Assembly: GCA_025084515.1 (NCBI GenBank)
Contig: JAJAGP010000218.1
Span: 248,001 to 312,000 of the forward strand
DNA: 64,000 nucleotides
Reading direction: 5' to 3'
From: Ancistrus triradiatus
Taxonomy: Eukaryota; Chordata; Actinopteri; Siluriformes; Loricariidae
The notes under the pieces: model-generated
What the model was told of the DNA's origin: nothing
The model's input: the letters and a program-made list of their open reading frames with translations, nothing else
Database searches by the model: none
Program-made: the position numbers and the translations under genes
In this document: positions 58,001-58,881 of the stretch, in pieces
Layout of the letters: each line of letters opens with the position of its first letter
Position numbering within the stretch: position 1 is the stretch's first letter

Positions 58001-58881
58001 AATATTACTTATTAATAATATATAAATATAGTTTTAAATTTTGAATTTGAATGCTGTCTTTTAGTGACAAATACCGTATTTTCCGGGCTATAAAGCGCAC
58101 CGGGTTATAAGACGCATTAAATGAAACAAACTCTTAAGTTCCGTCGGAAGCTCAGTTTGGTCTTTACCTGGTGCAGGGCGTCTTCTTGCTTCCTCCACTT
58201 CCGTACCATTGATTTGTTAATGTTGAATTCTCTCGCAGCTGCTCTATGACCATGTTGTACTGCGTGACTGATAGCGTTGTGTTTGAAATCTGCTTCGAAA
58301 ATAAATGAATGAATGCACACACCCTAATGCTGAAGCACATACCGTATTACTCCGCTGTGCTGCGCAGTACGGTTGCCGTAAGCTTCGTAACTTACCAAGG
58401 CCGTGCTAAAACATTTTGACAGATTTATGAGCGCCGTGTACCATCTACAATCGGTTGTTGGTCAGAAAGCACAACCAGAATTAATTCATACATTAGGCGC
58501 ACCGCATTTTAAGGCGCACTGTCGATTTTTGAGAAAGTCAAAGGATTTCAAGTGCGCCTTATGGTCCGAAAAATACGGTATATCGAATTGGACATATTCT
58601 ACTTAACATGCATAATTAATTACCTGGCAGTAGAGGCTAGCATGCACAATTAATATCCCATCTGTTTCTGAAGTAGTTACTCGGGCTATTGTTGGCTGCT
58701 GGGCTTTACTTTGTCCTGTGTGCTCTTTTCTATAGTCTCTAATTGACTGTTTGTGTGTTTTTACAGAGTACAGCCGTTTTGAGTCTAAGATCCACGACTT
58801 AAGGGAGCAGATGATGAACAGCAGCATGAGCTCTGGATCAGGCTCCTTGCGCACTAGTGAAAAACGCTCCCTCTACGTCAG
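853..58881 (+). CDS. dlg3: dlg3 (SAP102), internal part of the gene: PDZ1, PDZ2, PDZ3 and start of the SH3 linker
   Basis: DLG3/SAP102 is a scaffold of the postsynaptic density and of epithelial junctions. Its PDZ domains bind C-terminal peptides of NMDA receptors, K+ channels and adhesion proteins. Ten exons with GT-AG borders and compatible phases join to one uninterrupted frame of 404 codons. The three carboxylate-binding loops read GLGF (PDZ1 and PDZ2 SGLGFSIAGG/KGLGFSIAGG, PDZ3 GLGFNIVGG), and each domain has the helix-B His of class I PDZ domains (VVHSRAV, VRHEEAV, ATHEQAA). The choice of DLG3 over DLG1, 2 and 4 rests on VNGSDGMYKYEE before PDZ1, DDPGIFITKIIPGGAAAMDG, the linker NHVSHNSS...RYSPVPRHML, GELRRGDRILSVNGVNLRNA in PDZ3, and SSMSSGSGSLRTSEKRSLYV. 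Family comparison is from memory. N-terminal exons and the SH3, hook and guanylate-kinase exons lie outside the window. The introns hold all other features listed here. Confidence 0.95.
1078..1910. mobile_element. Palindromic non-autonomous Tc1-type element, copy A
   Basis: Starts with cactcaccggtcactttatt after TA (1076-1077) and ends with a degraded mirror of it at about 1880-1910. Two internal arms are inverted copies of each other: ggtactgtttgggtgatag with cattcccagcattgcagtga on the left, and the complementary version around 1660-1720 on the right. It has no transposase. The terminal repeat equals that of a widespread teleost Tc1-like family. Confidence 0.8.
1968..2018 (+). CDS. dlg3: dlg3 exon: start of PDZ1
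   Basis: 51 nt, 17 codons, phase 0 at both ends. It encodes VNGSDGMYKYEEIILER, the first beta strand of PDZ1; GSDGM is a DLG3-type signature. Acceptor tttattacag and donor gtaaat are clear. Confidence 0.93.
2019..3590 (+). other. dlg3 intron without recognised gene
   Basis: Mostly AT-rich unique-looking sequence. A short (TAG)n run lies at about 3074-3090. The GC-richer part at 3300-3590 may be an old interspersed-repeat fragment, but I cannot assign it. Confidence 0.4.
3591..3870 (-). pseudogene. Tc1-like transposase, C-terminal fragment
   Basis: The minus strand reads HTAEIVQEWFQEFNALTFSP, then LSDVLDKQDLRDLLLNSL, DTIRGLVEFM and GRPTQYQVVLMLRF. This matches the C-terminal end of a common fish Tc1-like transposase (QEWF... 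DLNPIEHLWDVLDKQ... LKDLLL... RGLVESM... GPTQY), with an internal loss that removes the DLNPIEHLW catalytic region. No terminal repeats recognised. A second fragment, probably of the same family, is at 55796-56010. Confidence 0.7.
3871..4691 (+). other. dlg3 intron without recognised gene
   Basis: AT-rich, no repeat family or RNA gene recognised. Confidence 0.4.
4692..4816 (+). CDS. dlg3: dlg3 exon: PDZ1 core with GLGF loop
   Basis: 125 nt, entered in phase 0 and left after two bases of a Gly codon (donor gtaagt). It begins GNSGLGFSIAGG (carboxylate-binding loop) and continues DNPHIPDDPGIFITKIIPGG then AAAMDGRLG. Acceptor is ctgcattctacag. Confidence 0.96.
4817..5675 (+). other. dlg3 intron without recognised gene
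   Basis: Contains a 125-codon open stretch at 5185-5562 that has no recognisable similarity or composition of a protein; I regard it as chance. A pyrimidine tract precedes the exon at 5676. Confidence 0.4.
5676..5845 (+). CDS. dlg3: dlg3 exon: end of PDZ1 and PDZ1-PDZ2 linker
   Basis: 170 nt; the first base completes the Gly codon and the last base opens the next. It encodes VNDCVLRVNEVDVSEVVHSR with the helix-B His, then AVEALKEAGPVVRLLVRRRQ and the linker to LLKGPK. Acceptor attcgttccag, donor gtcagc. A palindromic transposon begins only 170 bases downstream. Confidence 0.95.
6016..6840. mobile_element. Palindromic non-autonomous Tc1-type element, copy B
   Basis: Begins cactcacagttcactttatt and ends near 6840 with a decayed mirror (gaattgtcagtgt). 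Left arm (about 6186-6290) and right arm (about 6600-6720) are inverted copies around accaccacagatcaggtac and gtacctgatctgtggtggtc. Same family as copies A and C; no coding capacity. Confidence 0.8.
7154..7290 (+). CDS. dlg3: dlg3 exon: PDZ2 first part
   Basis: 137 nt, acceptor gtattctag and donor gtaagc. It encodes GLGFSIAGGIGNQHIPGDNS then IYITKIIEGGAAQKDGRLQ and TGDRLLA. The Thr in QTGD stands where I remember Ile in DLG family members; it may be a species substitution. A Tc1 element starts only 37 bases after the donor. Confidence 0.95.
7328..8850 (-). mobile_element. Tc1-like transposon, 'gtgtgaaaaagtgtttgccc' family, copy 1
   Basis: Terminal inverted repeats begin cagtggtgtgaaaaagtgtt on the left and end cacaccactg on the right; the outer flank carries TA near both ends. 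Inner parts of the repeats (caaagacaacacaag on the left, cttgtgttgtctttg on the right) also match, so the repeats are over 100 bp long. The transposase is on the minus strand. It lies 37 bases after a dlg3 exon. A second copy of the family is at 27.9-30.4 kb. Confidence 0.9.
7561..8516 (-). pseudogene. Tc1-like transposase, broken (copy 1)
   Basis: The uninterrupted 222-codon part (7561-8229) holds the catalytic domain: ENILWTDGTKVELFGR (first Asp), WVLQQDNNPKHTSKF (second Asp) and SQSPDLNPIEMLWHDLK (third acid, Glu, kept). The N-terminal helix-turn-helix part is on the same strand up to a start at 8516 (LRSKEIKKQLRKKVIEIYQS, then KAISKSLGLQQTTVRAIIHK), but a stop and frame changes at about 8290-8380 separate it from the catalytic part. 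TDGTK replaces the usual TDETK. Confidence 0.88.
8853..9937 (+). other. dlg3 intron without recognised gene
   Basis: Unassigned sequence. A TG-rich run at about 9910-9932 precedes the exon acceptor at 9937. Confidence 0.4.
9938..10082 (+). CDS. dlg3: dlg3 exon: end of PDZ2
   Basis: 145 nt, entered in phase 0 after a TG-rich acceptor (tgtttgtgcgcag) and left after one base (donor gtacgt). It encodes VNNIILQDVRHEEAVAALKN with the class I His, then TSDMVYLKVAKPGPVHLNDM and YAPPDYSSS. It therefore closes PDZ2 and opens the proline-rich linker to PDZ3. Confidence 0.95.
10083..10777 (+). other. dlg3 intron without recognised gene
   Basis: No gene, RNA or repeat recognised apart from a T tract at 10326-10339. 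Confidence 0.4.
10778..12314 (+). mobile_element. Tc1-like transposon, 'cttgaaagtttgtgaaccc' family, copy 1, right end lost
   Basis: The left terminal repeat starts cagtggtgcttgaaagtttg after TA at 10776-10777. On the right, homology stops inside the inverted repeat at ctctttatcta (about 12314), so the last 90 or so bases are missing. The transposase runs on the plus strand. Later copies are at 13.1, 16.9, 20.7, 41.0, 45.5 and 60.1 kb. Confidence 0.9.
11128..12194 (+). pseudogene. Tc1-like transposase, broken (copy at 10.8 kb)
   Basis: The start ATG is at 11128, but codon 3 is TGA (a likely CpG decay of the Arg codon). The helix-turn-helix part is disturbed by a tandem duplication of about 32 bases (ttacaaaaccatctctaaag at about 11201 and again at 11233). 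The catalytic part reads LWMDETKI followed by a stop at about 11643, then MQQDNDCKNTSRSTKEWLKK and SQSPDLNPIKMLWKDLK. The third catalytic Glu is Lys (PIK). Confidence 0.9.
12605..12757 (+). repeat. SINE/LINE-like 3' tail, copy 1
   Basis: Contains ccttgccactgtcgcccta, then aagcgctatatacataaat and a ttgact-repeat tail. The same sequence occurs at 27595-27812. This type of end (ttgtaaagcgctatataaat plus a short simple repeat) is typical of the 3' ends of fish retroposons. Confidence 0.6.
12758..12900 (+). repeat. Degenerate tRNA-type SINE fragment
   Basis: Shows gtgcagtggttaatgtaatg, then aagcaaggcccttatccaac and a decayed gagcatcttctacatggcta end. It resembles fish tRNA-derived SINEs that end in 'gcgtctgctaaatg'. 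A clearer copy of that end is at 49570-49722. Family assignment is from memory. Confidence 0.45.
13097..13854 (+). mobile_element. Tc1-like transposon, 'cttgaaagtttgtgaaccc' family, internally deleted copy
   Basis: The left end is altered (gagtggtttttgaaagtttg) and the right end is intact (actttcaagcaccactg). The interior keeps only the N-terminal transposase (EVTKDPRITSKQLKASLTLA then NVHESTIRRALNN) and jumps to the right repeat, so the catalytic domain is gone. It lies 780 bases after the truncated copy at 10.8-12.3 kb. Confidence 0.88.
13855..14951 (+). other. dlg3 intron with a short repeat fragment
   Basis: At 14230-14345 there is a fragment of the teleost repeat described at 42668-43200 (ttcatacctgcttaattcca then ttcagggttgctggg). 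The rest is unassigned. Confidence 0.4.
14953..15015. repeat. (CA)n microsatellite, about 31 units
   Basis: Uninterrupted CA dinucleotides. Apparent reading frames made of Thr-His or Val-Cys repeats here are products of this microsatellite. Confidence 0.98.
15016..16513 (+). other. dlg3 intron without recognised gene
   Basis: No transposon family recognised. Pyrimidine-rich sequence from about 16260 leads to the exon acceptor at 16513. Confidence 0.4.
16514..16670 (+). CDS. dlg3: dlg3 exon: PDZ2-PDZ3 linker
   Basis: 157 nt after a strong polypyrimidine tract (ccctccccccag). It encodes TFPTMVDNHVSHNSSMAYMG then AMDSKPVYPPPQVTPSRYSP and VPRHMLGEDDFTR. Flexible, proline- and tyrosine-rich, no fold expected; RYSPVPRHML is shared with DLG2/DLG3. 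It ends on two bases of the Arg codon, which either the cassette exon or the PDZ3 exon can complete. Confidence 0.93.
16900..18393 (-). mobile_element. Tc1-like transposon, 'cttgaaagtttgtgaaccc' family, carrying a nested hAT-type MITE
   Basis: Starts cactggtgcttgaaagtttg after TA and ends aaaagcaccactg before TA (18394-18395). The minus-strand transposase is heavily decayed (start region near 18091, fragments around 17111-17461), and the region of the third catalytic residue is deleted. A 364-bp insertion at 17385-17748 interrupts it. Confidence 0.88.
17385..17748 (-). mobile_element. hAT-type MITE inserted in a Tc1 copy
   Basis: The insert is flanked by an exact 8-bp direct repeat, ttttggag, at 17377-17384 and 17749-17756; 8 bp is the hAT target duplication length. 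Its ends are CAGGAGTG and, read from the other side, CAGGGGGT, in line with the CAGG termini of hAT elements. A related copy in the opposite orientation lies at 25390-25880. No coding capacity. Confidence 0.75.
18394..18839 (+). other. dlg3 intron before the cassette exon
   Basis: No repeat recognised. A T/GT-rich tract at 18760-18800 and a pyrimidine-rich stretch at 18815-18837 precede the cassette exon. Confidence 0.45.
18840..18926 (+). CDS. dlg3: Probable dlg3 cassette exon in the PDZ2-PDZ3 linker
   Basis: 87 nt (29 codons) between a pyrimidine-rich acceptor (gtactcccactag) and donor gtacta. Entry and exit phases equal those of the junction it sits in, so inclusion or skipping both keep frame. 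Joined to the upstream exon it reads R-AEPIYSVIQKAFGEMSPPSP then HLCRGVTGR, without a stop. AEPIYSVIQK resembles an exon I remember in DLG2 (EPVYSTVNK) at the same place. The DLG3 proteins I remember lack it, so it is probably alternatively spliced. Transcript support could not be checked. Confidence 0.7.
19258..19920. repeat. Unclassified interspersed repeat, copy 1
   Basis: Matches 39268-39600 over its second half (gcattacgttctgtgaaa, cagtaattcttat, aaacttgaaacactta, gaatgcgattctcttttctg) and 24866-25000 over its first half (ttaacgtccatgat, tatgggatact). I see no coding capacity, and no terminal repeat that I can define. A (TA)n microsatellite interrupts it. Confidence 0.7.
19728..19780. 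repeat. (TA)n microsatellite, about 26 units
   Basis: Uninterrupted TA run that follows a T tract inside the unclassified repeat; the copy at 39.5 kb has only a T tract at the matching place. Confidence 0.97.
19921..20668 (+). other. dlg3 intron without recognised gene
   Basis: Unassigned sequence; one local GC-rich patch at 20025-20070. No RNA gene seen. Confidence 0.4.
20669..22246 (-). mobile_element. Tc1-like transposon, 'cttgaaagtttgtgaaccc' family, near full length
   Basis: Both ends are present: cagtggtgcttgaaagttgg on the left after TA, ctttcaagcacctctg on the right before TA. At 1578 bp it has the usual full length of a fish Tc1 element. The transposase is on the minus strand. Confidence 0.92.
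20900..21889 (-). pseudogene. Tc1-like transposase, broken (copy at 20.7 kb)
   Basis: Start ATG at 21889. The best open part (21206-21652) contains QLKASLTLANVNVHESTTRR, VARRKPLLSKKNIAAHLQFA, then NVLWTDETKTERFG with the first catalytic Asp, and IMVWACFAASGSGWLAIIDG. Downstream the frame is broken, but the bases of the third catalytic motif (21070-21082) read NPIK, with Lys instead of Glu, as in the 10.8 and 41.0 kb copies. Confidence 0.9.
22435..23776 (-). mobile_element. Tc1-like transposon, 'cagtggagcaaaaaagt' family, right end lost, nested in copy C
   Basis: The left end is intact: cagtggagcaaaaaagtatt, then tagtcagtcactgattgtgc. On the right, homology stops inside the inverted repeat at ttctcattttgtctctca, where the palindromic element resumes. 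The two sequences share tctct at the joint. Related copies are at 56045-57436 and 60982-61556. Confidence 0.9.
22646..23517 (-). pseudogene. Tc1-like transposase, broken (nested copy)
   Basis: Start ATG at 23517: MAKTKELSKDTRKKIVDLHQ, then KSESTIGKQVGVHKSTVGAI (helix-turn-helix). The frame continues to KVKRLLCQERLRSC and VQARLKSI, then a deletion removes the segment with the first catalytic Asp. It resumes at KHGGGNIIVWGCFSAKGTGR, with [20 protein letters not shown] (second Asp) and SQSPDFSLIENVWRELK (third Glu kept). Inactive because of the deletion and frame breaks. Confidence 0.9.
24368..24865 (+). other. dlg3 intron without recognised gene
   Basis: Unassigned sequence. It contains aaacctagttcacactatgt at 24421, of the kind seen near transposon ends, but I find no partner end. 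Confidence 0.35.
24866..25000. repeat. Unclassified interspersed repeat, partial copy 2
   Basis: Matches the first half of the copy at 19258: catttaacgtccatgatatt, then cgtccaaattccatataaca and tatgtgggatactacaatgt. It ends before the part shared with the 39.3 kb copy. Confidence 0.6.
25390..25880 (+). mobile_element. hAT-type MITE, second copy
   Basis: Runs opposite to the copy in the Tc1 at 17.4 kb. Shared parts are ggactactggacacgtcaca, cactacatttcccacaatcc, gaggctaattttcagtcaga, ggacatccgcaaatatttaa, and the far end ctgattggcaagcag with gctgtgccccc. A CAGGGGCG at 25316 could be the left end; I could not find a matching 8-bp duplication. Confidence 0.6.
25881..27594 (+). other. dlg3 intron, mostly unassigned
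   Basis: No gene recognised. The last part, from about 27230, looks like the body of the retroposon whose tail follows, but I cannot define its start. Confidence 0.35.
27595..27812 (+). repeat. SINE/LINE-like 3' tail, copy 2
   Basis: Longer copy of the sequence at 12605: taacaccttagggagttttt, ccttgccactgtcgcccta, gctttgagacaatgctccat, aaaaagcgctatataaatag and a tgactt-repeat tail. Confidence 0.65.
27900..28937. mobile_element. Probable solo LTR inserted in a Tc1 terminal repeat
   Basis: About 1038 bp with LTR-style ends, tgttgg at the start and ctaaca at the end, and much higher CpG content than the intron around it. It separates two parts of one Tc1 inverted repeat that are almost adjacent in copy 1 (about 10 bases of the target are missing, and I see no clear target duplication). 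No protease or polymerase is present. Overlapping open frames on both strands have no recognisable domains. It is unlike the LTRs at 31.8-35.4 kb. Confidence 0.55.
29040..30007 (-). pseudogene. Tc1-like transposase, broken (copy 2)
   Basis: Start ATG at 30007: MPRPKEIQEQLRKKVIAIYQ then KAISKALGLQRTTVRAIIHK and VVNLPRSGR, a well-kept helix-turn-helix domain. Frame breaks follow. The C-terminal part reads NGTMNSAVYQKILKENVRPS, LLQQDNDPKHTSKSTSEWLK (second Asp) and SQSPDLNPIEMLWHDLKK (third Glu kept). Confidence 0.9.
30381..30881 (+). other. dlg3 intron without recognised gene
   Basis: A short SINE-like patch at 30370-30440 (cttatccagtaccttaacca) may be a retroposon remnant; otherwise unassigned. 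Confidence 0.35.
30882..30944. repeat. (CA)n microsatellite, about 31 units
   Basis: Uninterrupted CA run, preceded by an imperfect CA-rich lead-in from 30866. Confidence 0.98.
30945..31831 (+). other. dlg3 intron without recognised gene
   Basis: AT-rich, unassigned. Confidence 0.4.
31832..32786 (+). repeat. 5' LTR of LTR retrotransposon copy 1
   Basis: 955 bp. It contains a TATA-like gttatttaagagc at about 31961-31973, a CpG-rich middle, and a T-rich end (ttgctttctttattgttttt, tttggttcacttattccatc, ggttcgccgtcc). The last 450 bases match 34785-35395, and the last 180 match 39100-39258. Confidence 0.75.
32787..33450 (+). pseudogene. Gag-like remnant of the LTR element
   Basis: Open frame to 33316; on paralogous reasoning the segment ERQVFEITQGNESVAVYVKK, then ATRESGLDDHLLMAMFERGL and DDRVEDALI, looks like the capsid part of Ty3/gypsy-type Gag. 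At about 33280 the reading frame changes: the frame that continues is RIRAREREVRAYSPSSPPLI, then LKPELEQELQGTWEQISVL, ending at a stop near 33434. So a frameshift splits it. No zinc knuckle is seen. Family assignment is by overall look only. Confidence 0.5.
33455..34375 (+). repeat. Array of 30- and 18-nt coding-type repeats inside LTR element copy 1
   Basis: Units end in agctccgtacctgagca. Thirty-base units encode the decapeptide type EH-AAPPSSVP, and 18-base units the hexapeptide type EQ-VSSVP. The frame is open from 33378 to 34547 (about 390 codons) and ends at a TAG, but has no ATG near its start; the first Met codon is inside the array (about 33799). The opposite strand is also open for long stretches. 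All unit lengths are multiples of three, so openness alone does not prove translation. Confidence 0.8.
34777..35395 (+). repeat. 3' LTR of LTR retrotransposon copy 1, 5'-truncated
   Basis: Aligns with the last part of the 5' LTR: ggactccttggcgctgcc, gagaccggcctctctagcg, gtttcgtttctttcctcgc, then the T-rich end and ttaca. The first 500 or so bases of the LTR, which include the TATA-like box, are missing. Confidence 0.75.
35396..36154 (+). other. Intron sequence between the two LTR element copies
   Basis: AT-rich, unassigned. It does not match the interior of either LTR copy. Confidence 0.4.
36155..36782. mobile_element. Non-autonomous DNA element with 'ccaaaagtttgtggac' type ends, carrying a SINE-like fragment
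   Basis: Left end near 36163 reads gtatggacaaacttttgtgg and right end near 36750 reads gtatccacaaacttttggct, in inverted orientation. This end sequence is common in fish Tc1-type elements. Inside (36395-36610) lies an inverted fragment of the teleost repeat seen at 42.7-43.2 kb, and a 31-base tandem duplication around tgatgcctcacagctccag (two copies, 36372 and 36403). Confidence 0.55.
36890..39258 (+). mobile_element. LTR retrotransposon, copy 2, 5' part missing
   Basis: Starts inside the leader region (gttcaggcgtagcccagctt, matching 32922), skips the Gag-like part, and runs into the repeat array. A polypurine-like cccttgggggggt at 38584 follows, then an LTR whose last 160 bases match the LTRs of copy 1 (tttggttcacccattccatc, attcgcctgccgaac). 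No 5' LTR is seen, and no target duplication. Confidence 0.65.
37005..38015 (+). repeat. Array of 30-nt repeats inside LTR element copy 2
   Basis: Units alternate between a cgcccattagct-type and a cagctagcgccgcccagct-type, each ending in a cgtacctgag-type motif, to give a higher-order period of about 60 and 180 bases. Several units carry one- or two-base insertions near 37500-37640, so the sense frame is broken here. A second repeat type (cacggtcttcagtaccgatc, tctgcgcacc) follows at about 38000-38220. Confidence 0.8.
39268..39600. repeat. Unclassified interspersed repeat, copy 3
   Basis: Matches the second half of the copy at 19258-19920 in the same orientation: gcattacgttctgtgaaa, acaatacagtaattcttat, aaacttgaaacactta, ctaccatgtttt, gattctgttttctgtcag. 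It begins directly after the LTR element. Confidence 0.7.
39601..41032 (+). other. dlg3 intron without recognised gene
   Basis: Unique-looking sequence with GAGA-rich patches near 39760-39790; no repeat or RNA recognised. Confidence 0.4.
41033..42240 (-). mobile_element. Tc1-like transposon, 'cttgaaagtttgtgaaccc' family, internally deleted
   Basis: Both ends present: cagtggtgcttaaaagtttg after TA and gtcaagcaccactg before TA. At 1208 bp it is about 370 bp shorter than the full-length copy at 20.7 kb. Confidence 0.92.
41260..41875 (-). pseudogene. Tc1-like transposase, catalytic half only (copy at 41.0 kb)
   Basis: A short N-terminal piece near the start ATG at 41875 is joined to the middle of the protein (KNIAAHLQFAKNDVDKPEGY), so the whole helix-turn-helix domain is deleted. 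The C-terminal part reads IIDGTMNSELYQKILKENVR, WVMQQDNDPKHTSHSTKEWL and NQSPDLNPIKMLWKDLK. The third catalytic residue is Lys (PIK) as in the 10.8 and 20.7 kb copies. Confidence 0.9.
42241..42667 (+). other. dlg3 intron without recognised gene
   Basis: Unassigned sequence. Confidence 0.4.
42668..43200 (+). repeat. Widespread teleost interspersed repeat with internal CA tract
   Basis: Reads ttcagggtcacaggggtggc, caggaaccatctctggacag, gtgaaagtccatagcaagg, the CA run, then gggagaacatgcaaactcta and actcaaacctgggcttctga. This is the common fish repeat 'cagggtcacaggggagctgg ... gggagaacatgcaaactcc'. Two overlapping copies may be present (a first start at about 42690). I do not know its formal class. 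Confidence 0.65.
43001..43035. repeat. (AC)n microsatellite, 17 units
   Basis: Internal to the teleost repeat, at the place where that family usually carries a CA tract. Confidence 0.97.
43405..43565 (+). repeat. Second fragment of the same kind of teleost repeat
   Basis: Reads gatggagtgtcagtccattg, then a degraded middle, and ends tctgcgccacccaagtgc. A longer relative lies at 52440-52715, which also ends with ccacccgagc. Confidence 0.5.
43566..45473 (+). other. dlg3 intron without recognised gene
   Basis: AT-rich, unassigned; no RNA gene or transposon recognised. Confidence 0.4.
45474..46779 (-). mobile_element. Tc1-like transposon, 'cttgaaagtttgtgaaccc' family, internally deleted
   Basis: Both ends present: cagtggtgcttgaaagtttg after TA and actttcaagcaccactg before TA. 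About 270 bp are missing between the left repeat and the catalytic region. Confidence 0.92.
45640..46417 (-). pseudogene. Tc1-like transposase with intact DNA-binding half (copy at 45.5 kb)
   Basis: Start ATG at 46417: MARTKAISEDLRKRVVDAHQ, then KTISKEFGLHQSTVRQIVYK, TLPRSGRPTKITPRAWRVIV, VRKDPRGTSKQLKASLTLAN and VHESTIRRTLNNNGVYGRVA. Both helix-turn-helix parts are therefore open from the start codon. The frame then shifts near the first catalytic Asp, and the C-terminal region with the third catalytic residue is deleted. A truncated DNA-binding protein is possible but untested. Confidence 0.88.
46780..47245 (+). other. dlg3 intron before PDZ3 exon
   Basis: Unassigned; a pyrimidine-rich stretch is present just before the acceptor at 47245. 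Confidence 0.45.
47246..47402 (+). CDS. dlg3: dlg3 exon: PDZ3 first part
   Basis: 157 nt; its first base completes the Arg codon left open by the linker exon, 30.6 kb upstream. It encodes EPRKVLLHKGSTGLGFNIVG then GEDGEGIFVSFILAGGPADL and SGELRRGDRILS. Acceptor tctgtttggcag, donor gttagt. GELRRGDRILS favours DLG3 over its paralogues. Confidence 0.96.
47758..47974. mobile_element. piggyBac-type MITE
   Basis: 217 bp with inverted ends ccctcctgt and its partial mirror taggaggg, flanked on both sides by TTAA (47754-47757 and 47975-47978), the target site of piggyBac elements. The start ccctcctgtgatgttacggg, tcaaattgaccc is a familiar fish MITE end. No coding capacity. Confidence 0.8.
47979..48513 (+). 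other. dlg3 intron without recognised gene
   Basis: Unassigned, with a T tract at 48404-48417. Confidence 0.4.
48514..48616 (+). CDS. dlg3: dlg3 exon: PDZ3 second part
   Basis: 103 nt, acceptor actgtttcag and donor gtatag. It encodes VNGVNLRNATHEQAAAALKR then AGQTVTIIAQYRPE; the His in ATHEQ is the helix-B ligand-specificity residue. It closes the PDZ3 core; the extra C-terminal helix continues in the next exon. Confidence 0.95.
48617..49569 (+). other. dlg3 intron without recognised gene
   Basis: Unassigned, AT-rich, very few CpG; useful contrast to the CpG-enriched block that follows. Confidence 0.4.
49570..49722 (+). repeat. tRNA-type SINE remnant
   Basis: Reads gctgtggtcaaggctctgga, cttgcaagtgagacgtcatg, agctgccactgtttggac and ctggataagagggtctgcta with aatgc. 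This order (tRNA-like head, then 'gataagagcgtctgctaaatg') is that of common fish SINEs. The tRNA-like head is too decayed to be a functional tRNA gene. Confidence 0.65.
49900..50638 (+). promoter_or_regulatory. dlg3: Candidate alternative dlg3 promoter and 5' UTR exon
   Basis: A non-repetitive block, unlike its surroundings, with roughly 30 CpG dinucleotides between 50041 and 50700, while nearby intron has only a few per 600 bases. It contains an ATTGG (inverted CCAAT) at 49956 and another near 50012. It ends in a strong donor, ACTAAG|gtgagc, after 50638; a weaker donor lies at about 50494 (gcaa|gtaagg). No long reading frame is visible; upstream ATGs open only short frames. Splicing to 58767 would make 58811 the first in-frame ATG of a PDZ-less SH3-GK isoform. 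A short DLG3 isoform from a downstream promoter is something I recall in human but could not verify. Start of the block is approximate. Confidence 0.5.
50639..52264 (+). other. dlg3 intron downstream of the candidate first exon
   Basis: CpG stays somewhat raised to about 50830 and then falls. No repeat recognised up to 51900. Confidence 0.4.
52273..52294. repeat. Poly(A) tract
   Basis: About 22 uninterrupted A residues; no retroposon body recognised directly upstream. Confidence 0.9.
52440..52715 (+). repeat. Teleost interspersed repeat, 'gggtcacaggggctctgg' type
   Basis: Reads tggtcagggtcacaggggct, ggataggatgccagtccatc, then a middle shared with 43405-43565, and ends actgggccacccgagc. Confidence 0.6.
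52716..54596 (+). other. dlg3 intron without recognised gene
   Basis: Unassigned. Open frames of up to 128 codons at 52723-53109 show no recognisable similarity and I treat them as chance. Confidence 0.4.
54597..54722 (+). repeat. Inverted fragment of the common teleost repeat
   Basis: Reads ctcacagctccagaagtccc, then gtttgcatgttctccccctc and tttctccagtttccccccac, the reverse of the repeat at 42.7-43.2 kb and like the fragment at 36.4 kb. Confidence 0.6.
54811..55460 (+). pseudogene. Tc1-like element with the palindromic family's terminal repeat; decayed transposase
   Basis: Begins near acttactggtcactttattat, the same terminal repeat as the palindromic elements at 1.1, 6.0 and 22.3 kb. The body carries a Tc1-like transposase: CDFEHGMVVSAREVGLSISE, TADLLGFTHSHL, a stop, then RLVQADRKATVTHITTR and GMQKSISEYTTGRTSKQMGY. 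A deletion follows, then HGSILSTVQAGGGVMLCGIY. Catalytic motifs after this and the right end are missing. It is the only coding relative of the palindromic elements here. Confidence 0.75.
55796..56010 (+). pseudogene. Tc1-like transposase fragment
   Basis: Reads VIQHIVQHPLLSMRLPGRVL, VSAHQANTCTPYKVT and, after a frame change, a piece from gagcttggagcaacggaaga. It resembles the middle of the fish Tc1-like family whose C-terminal part is at 3591-3870. Too short and broken to place exactly. Confidence 0.45.
56045..57436 (+). mobile_element. Tc1-like transposon, 'cagtggggcaaaaaag' family, near full length
   Basis: Left end cattggggcaaaaacgtatt after TA; right end acttttttgccccactg before TA. The left inner repeat is shortened compared with the 22.4 kb copy. 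The transposase runs on the plus strand. Confidence 0.9.
56234..57212 (+). pseudogene. Tc1-like transposase, broken (copy at 56.0 kb)
   Basis: Start ATG at 56234 (MAKTKELSKN), but a deletion removes part of the first helix-turn-helix. The catalytic part is open at 56520-56807: ARLKFAREHMDDPEEDWEII, IWSDETTIELFGKN (first Asp) and KHGGGNIMLWGCLSAKG. After a frame change, [20 protein letters not shown] (second Asp). The third catalytic codon is a stop: cttataaaatttgtggagag, where the related copy has Leu-Ile-Glu-Asn. Confidence 0.88.
57437..58071 (+). other. dlg3 intron without recognised gene
   Basis: The patch at 57812-57900 (gaagcaccgatccaatatta, gatcgggtatcagaa) resembles a common fish repeat end, but I cannot define borders. 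Confidence 0.35.
58074..58578 (-). mobile_element. pogo-like element with remnant DNA-binding domain
   Basis: 505 bp with inverted ends ccgtattttccgggctataa and, on the other side, the mirror of ggtccgaaaaatacgg, flanked by TA at 58072-58073 and 58579-58580. On the minus strand at 58117-58320 a frame contains FKHNAISHAVQHGHRAAARE and FNINKSMVRKWRKQEDAL. This is like the helix-turn-helix of pogo/Tigger-type transposases (HGNRAAARxFxI...VRxWRKxE). The rest of the transposase is missing. Confidence 0.7.
58767..58881 (+). CDS. dlg3: dlg3 exon: PDZ3 C-terminal helix and start of the SH3 linker
   Basis: 115 nt, acceptor gtgtttttacag, donor gtaatg. It encodes EYSRFESKIHDLREQMMNSS then MSSGSGSLRTSEKRSLYVR, matching DLG3. 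The next exon should open with the SH3 strand ALFDYD; I do not find it before 64000, so the following intron is longer than 5.1 kb. The first ATG of this exon (58811) is in frame, which matters if the candidate upstream first exon at about 50 kb is spliced to it. Confidence 0.95.

Noticed and set aside
853..58881. Assignment to dlg1, dlg2 or dlg4
   Set aside because: GSDGM before PDZ1, AAAMDGRLG, GELRRGDRILSVNGVNLRNA and SLRTSEKRSLYV fit DLG3 better than the paralogues I remember.
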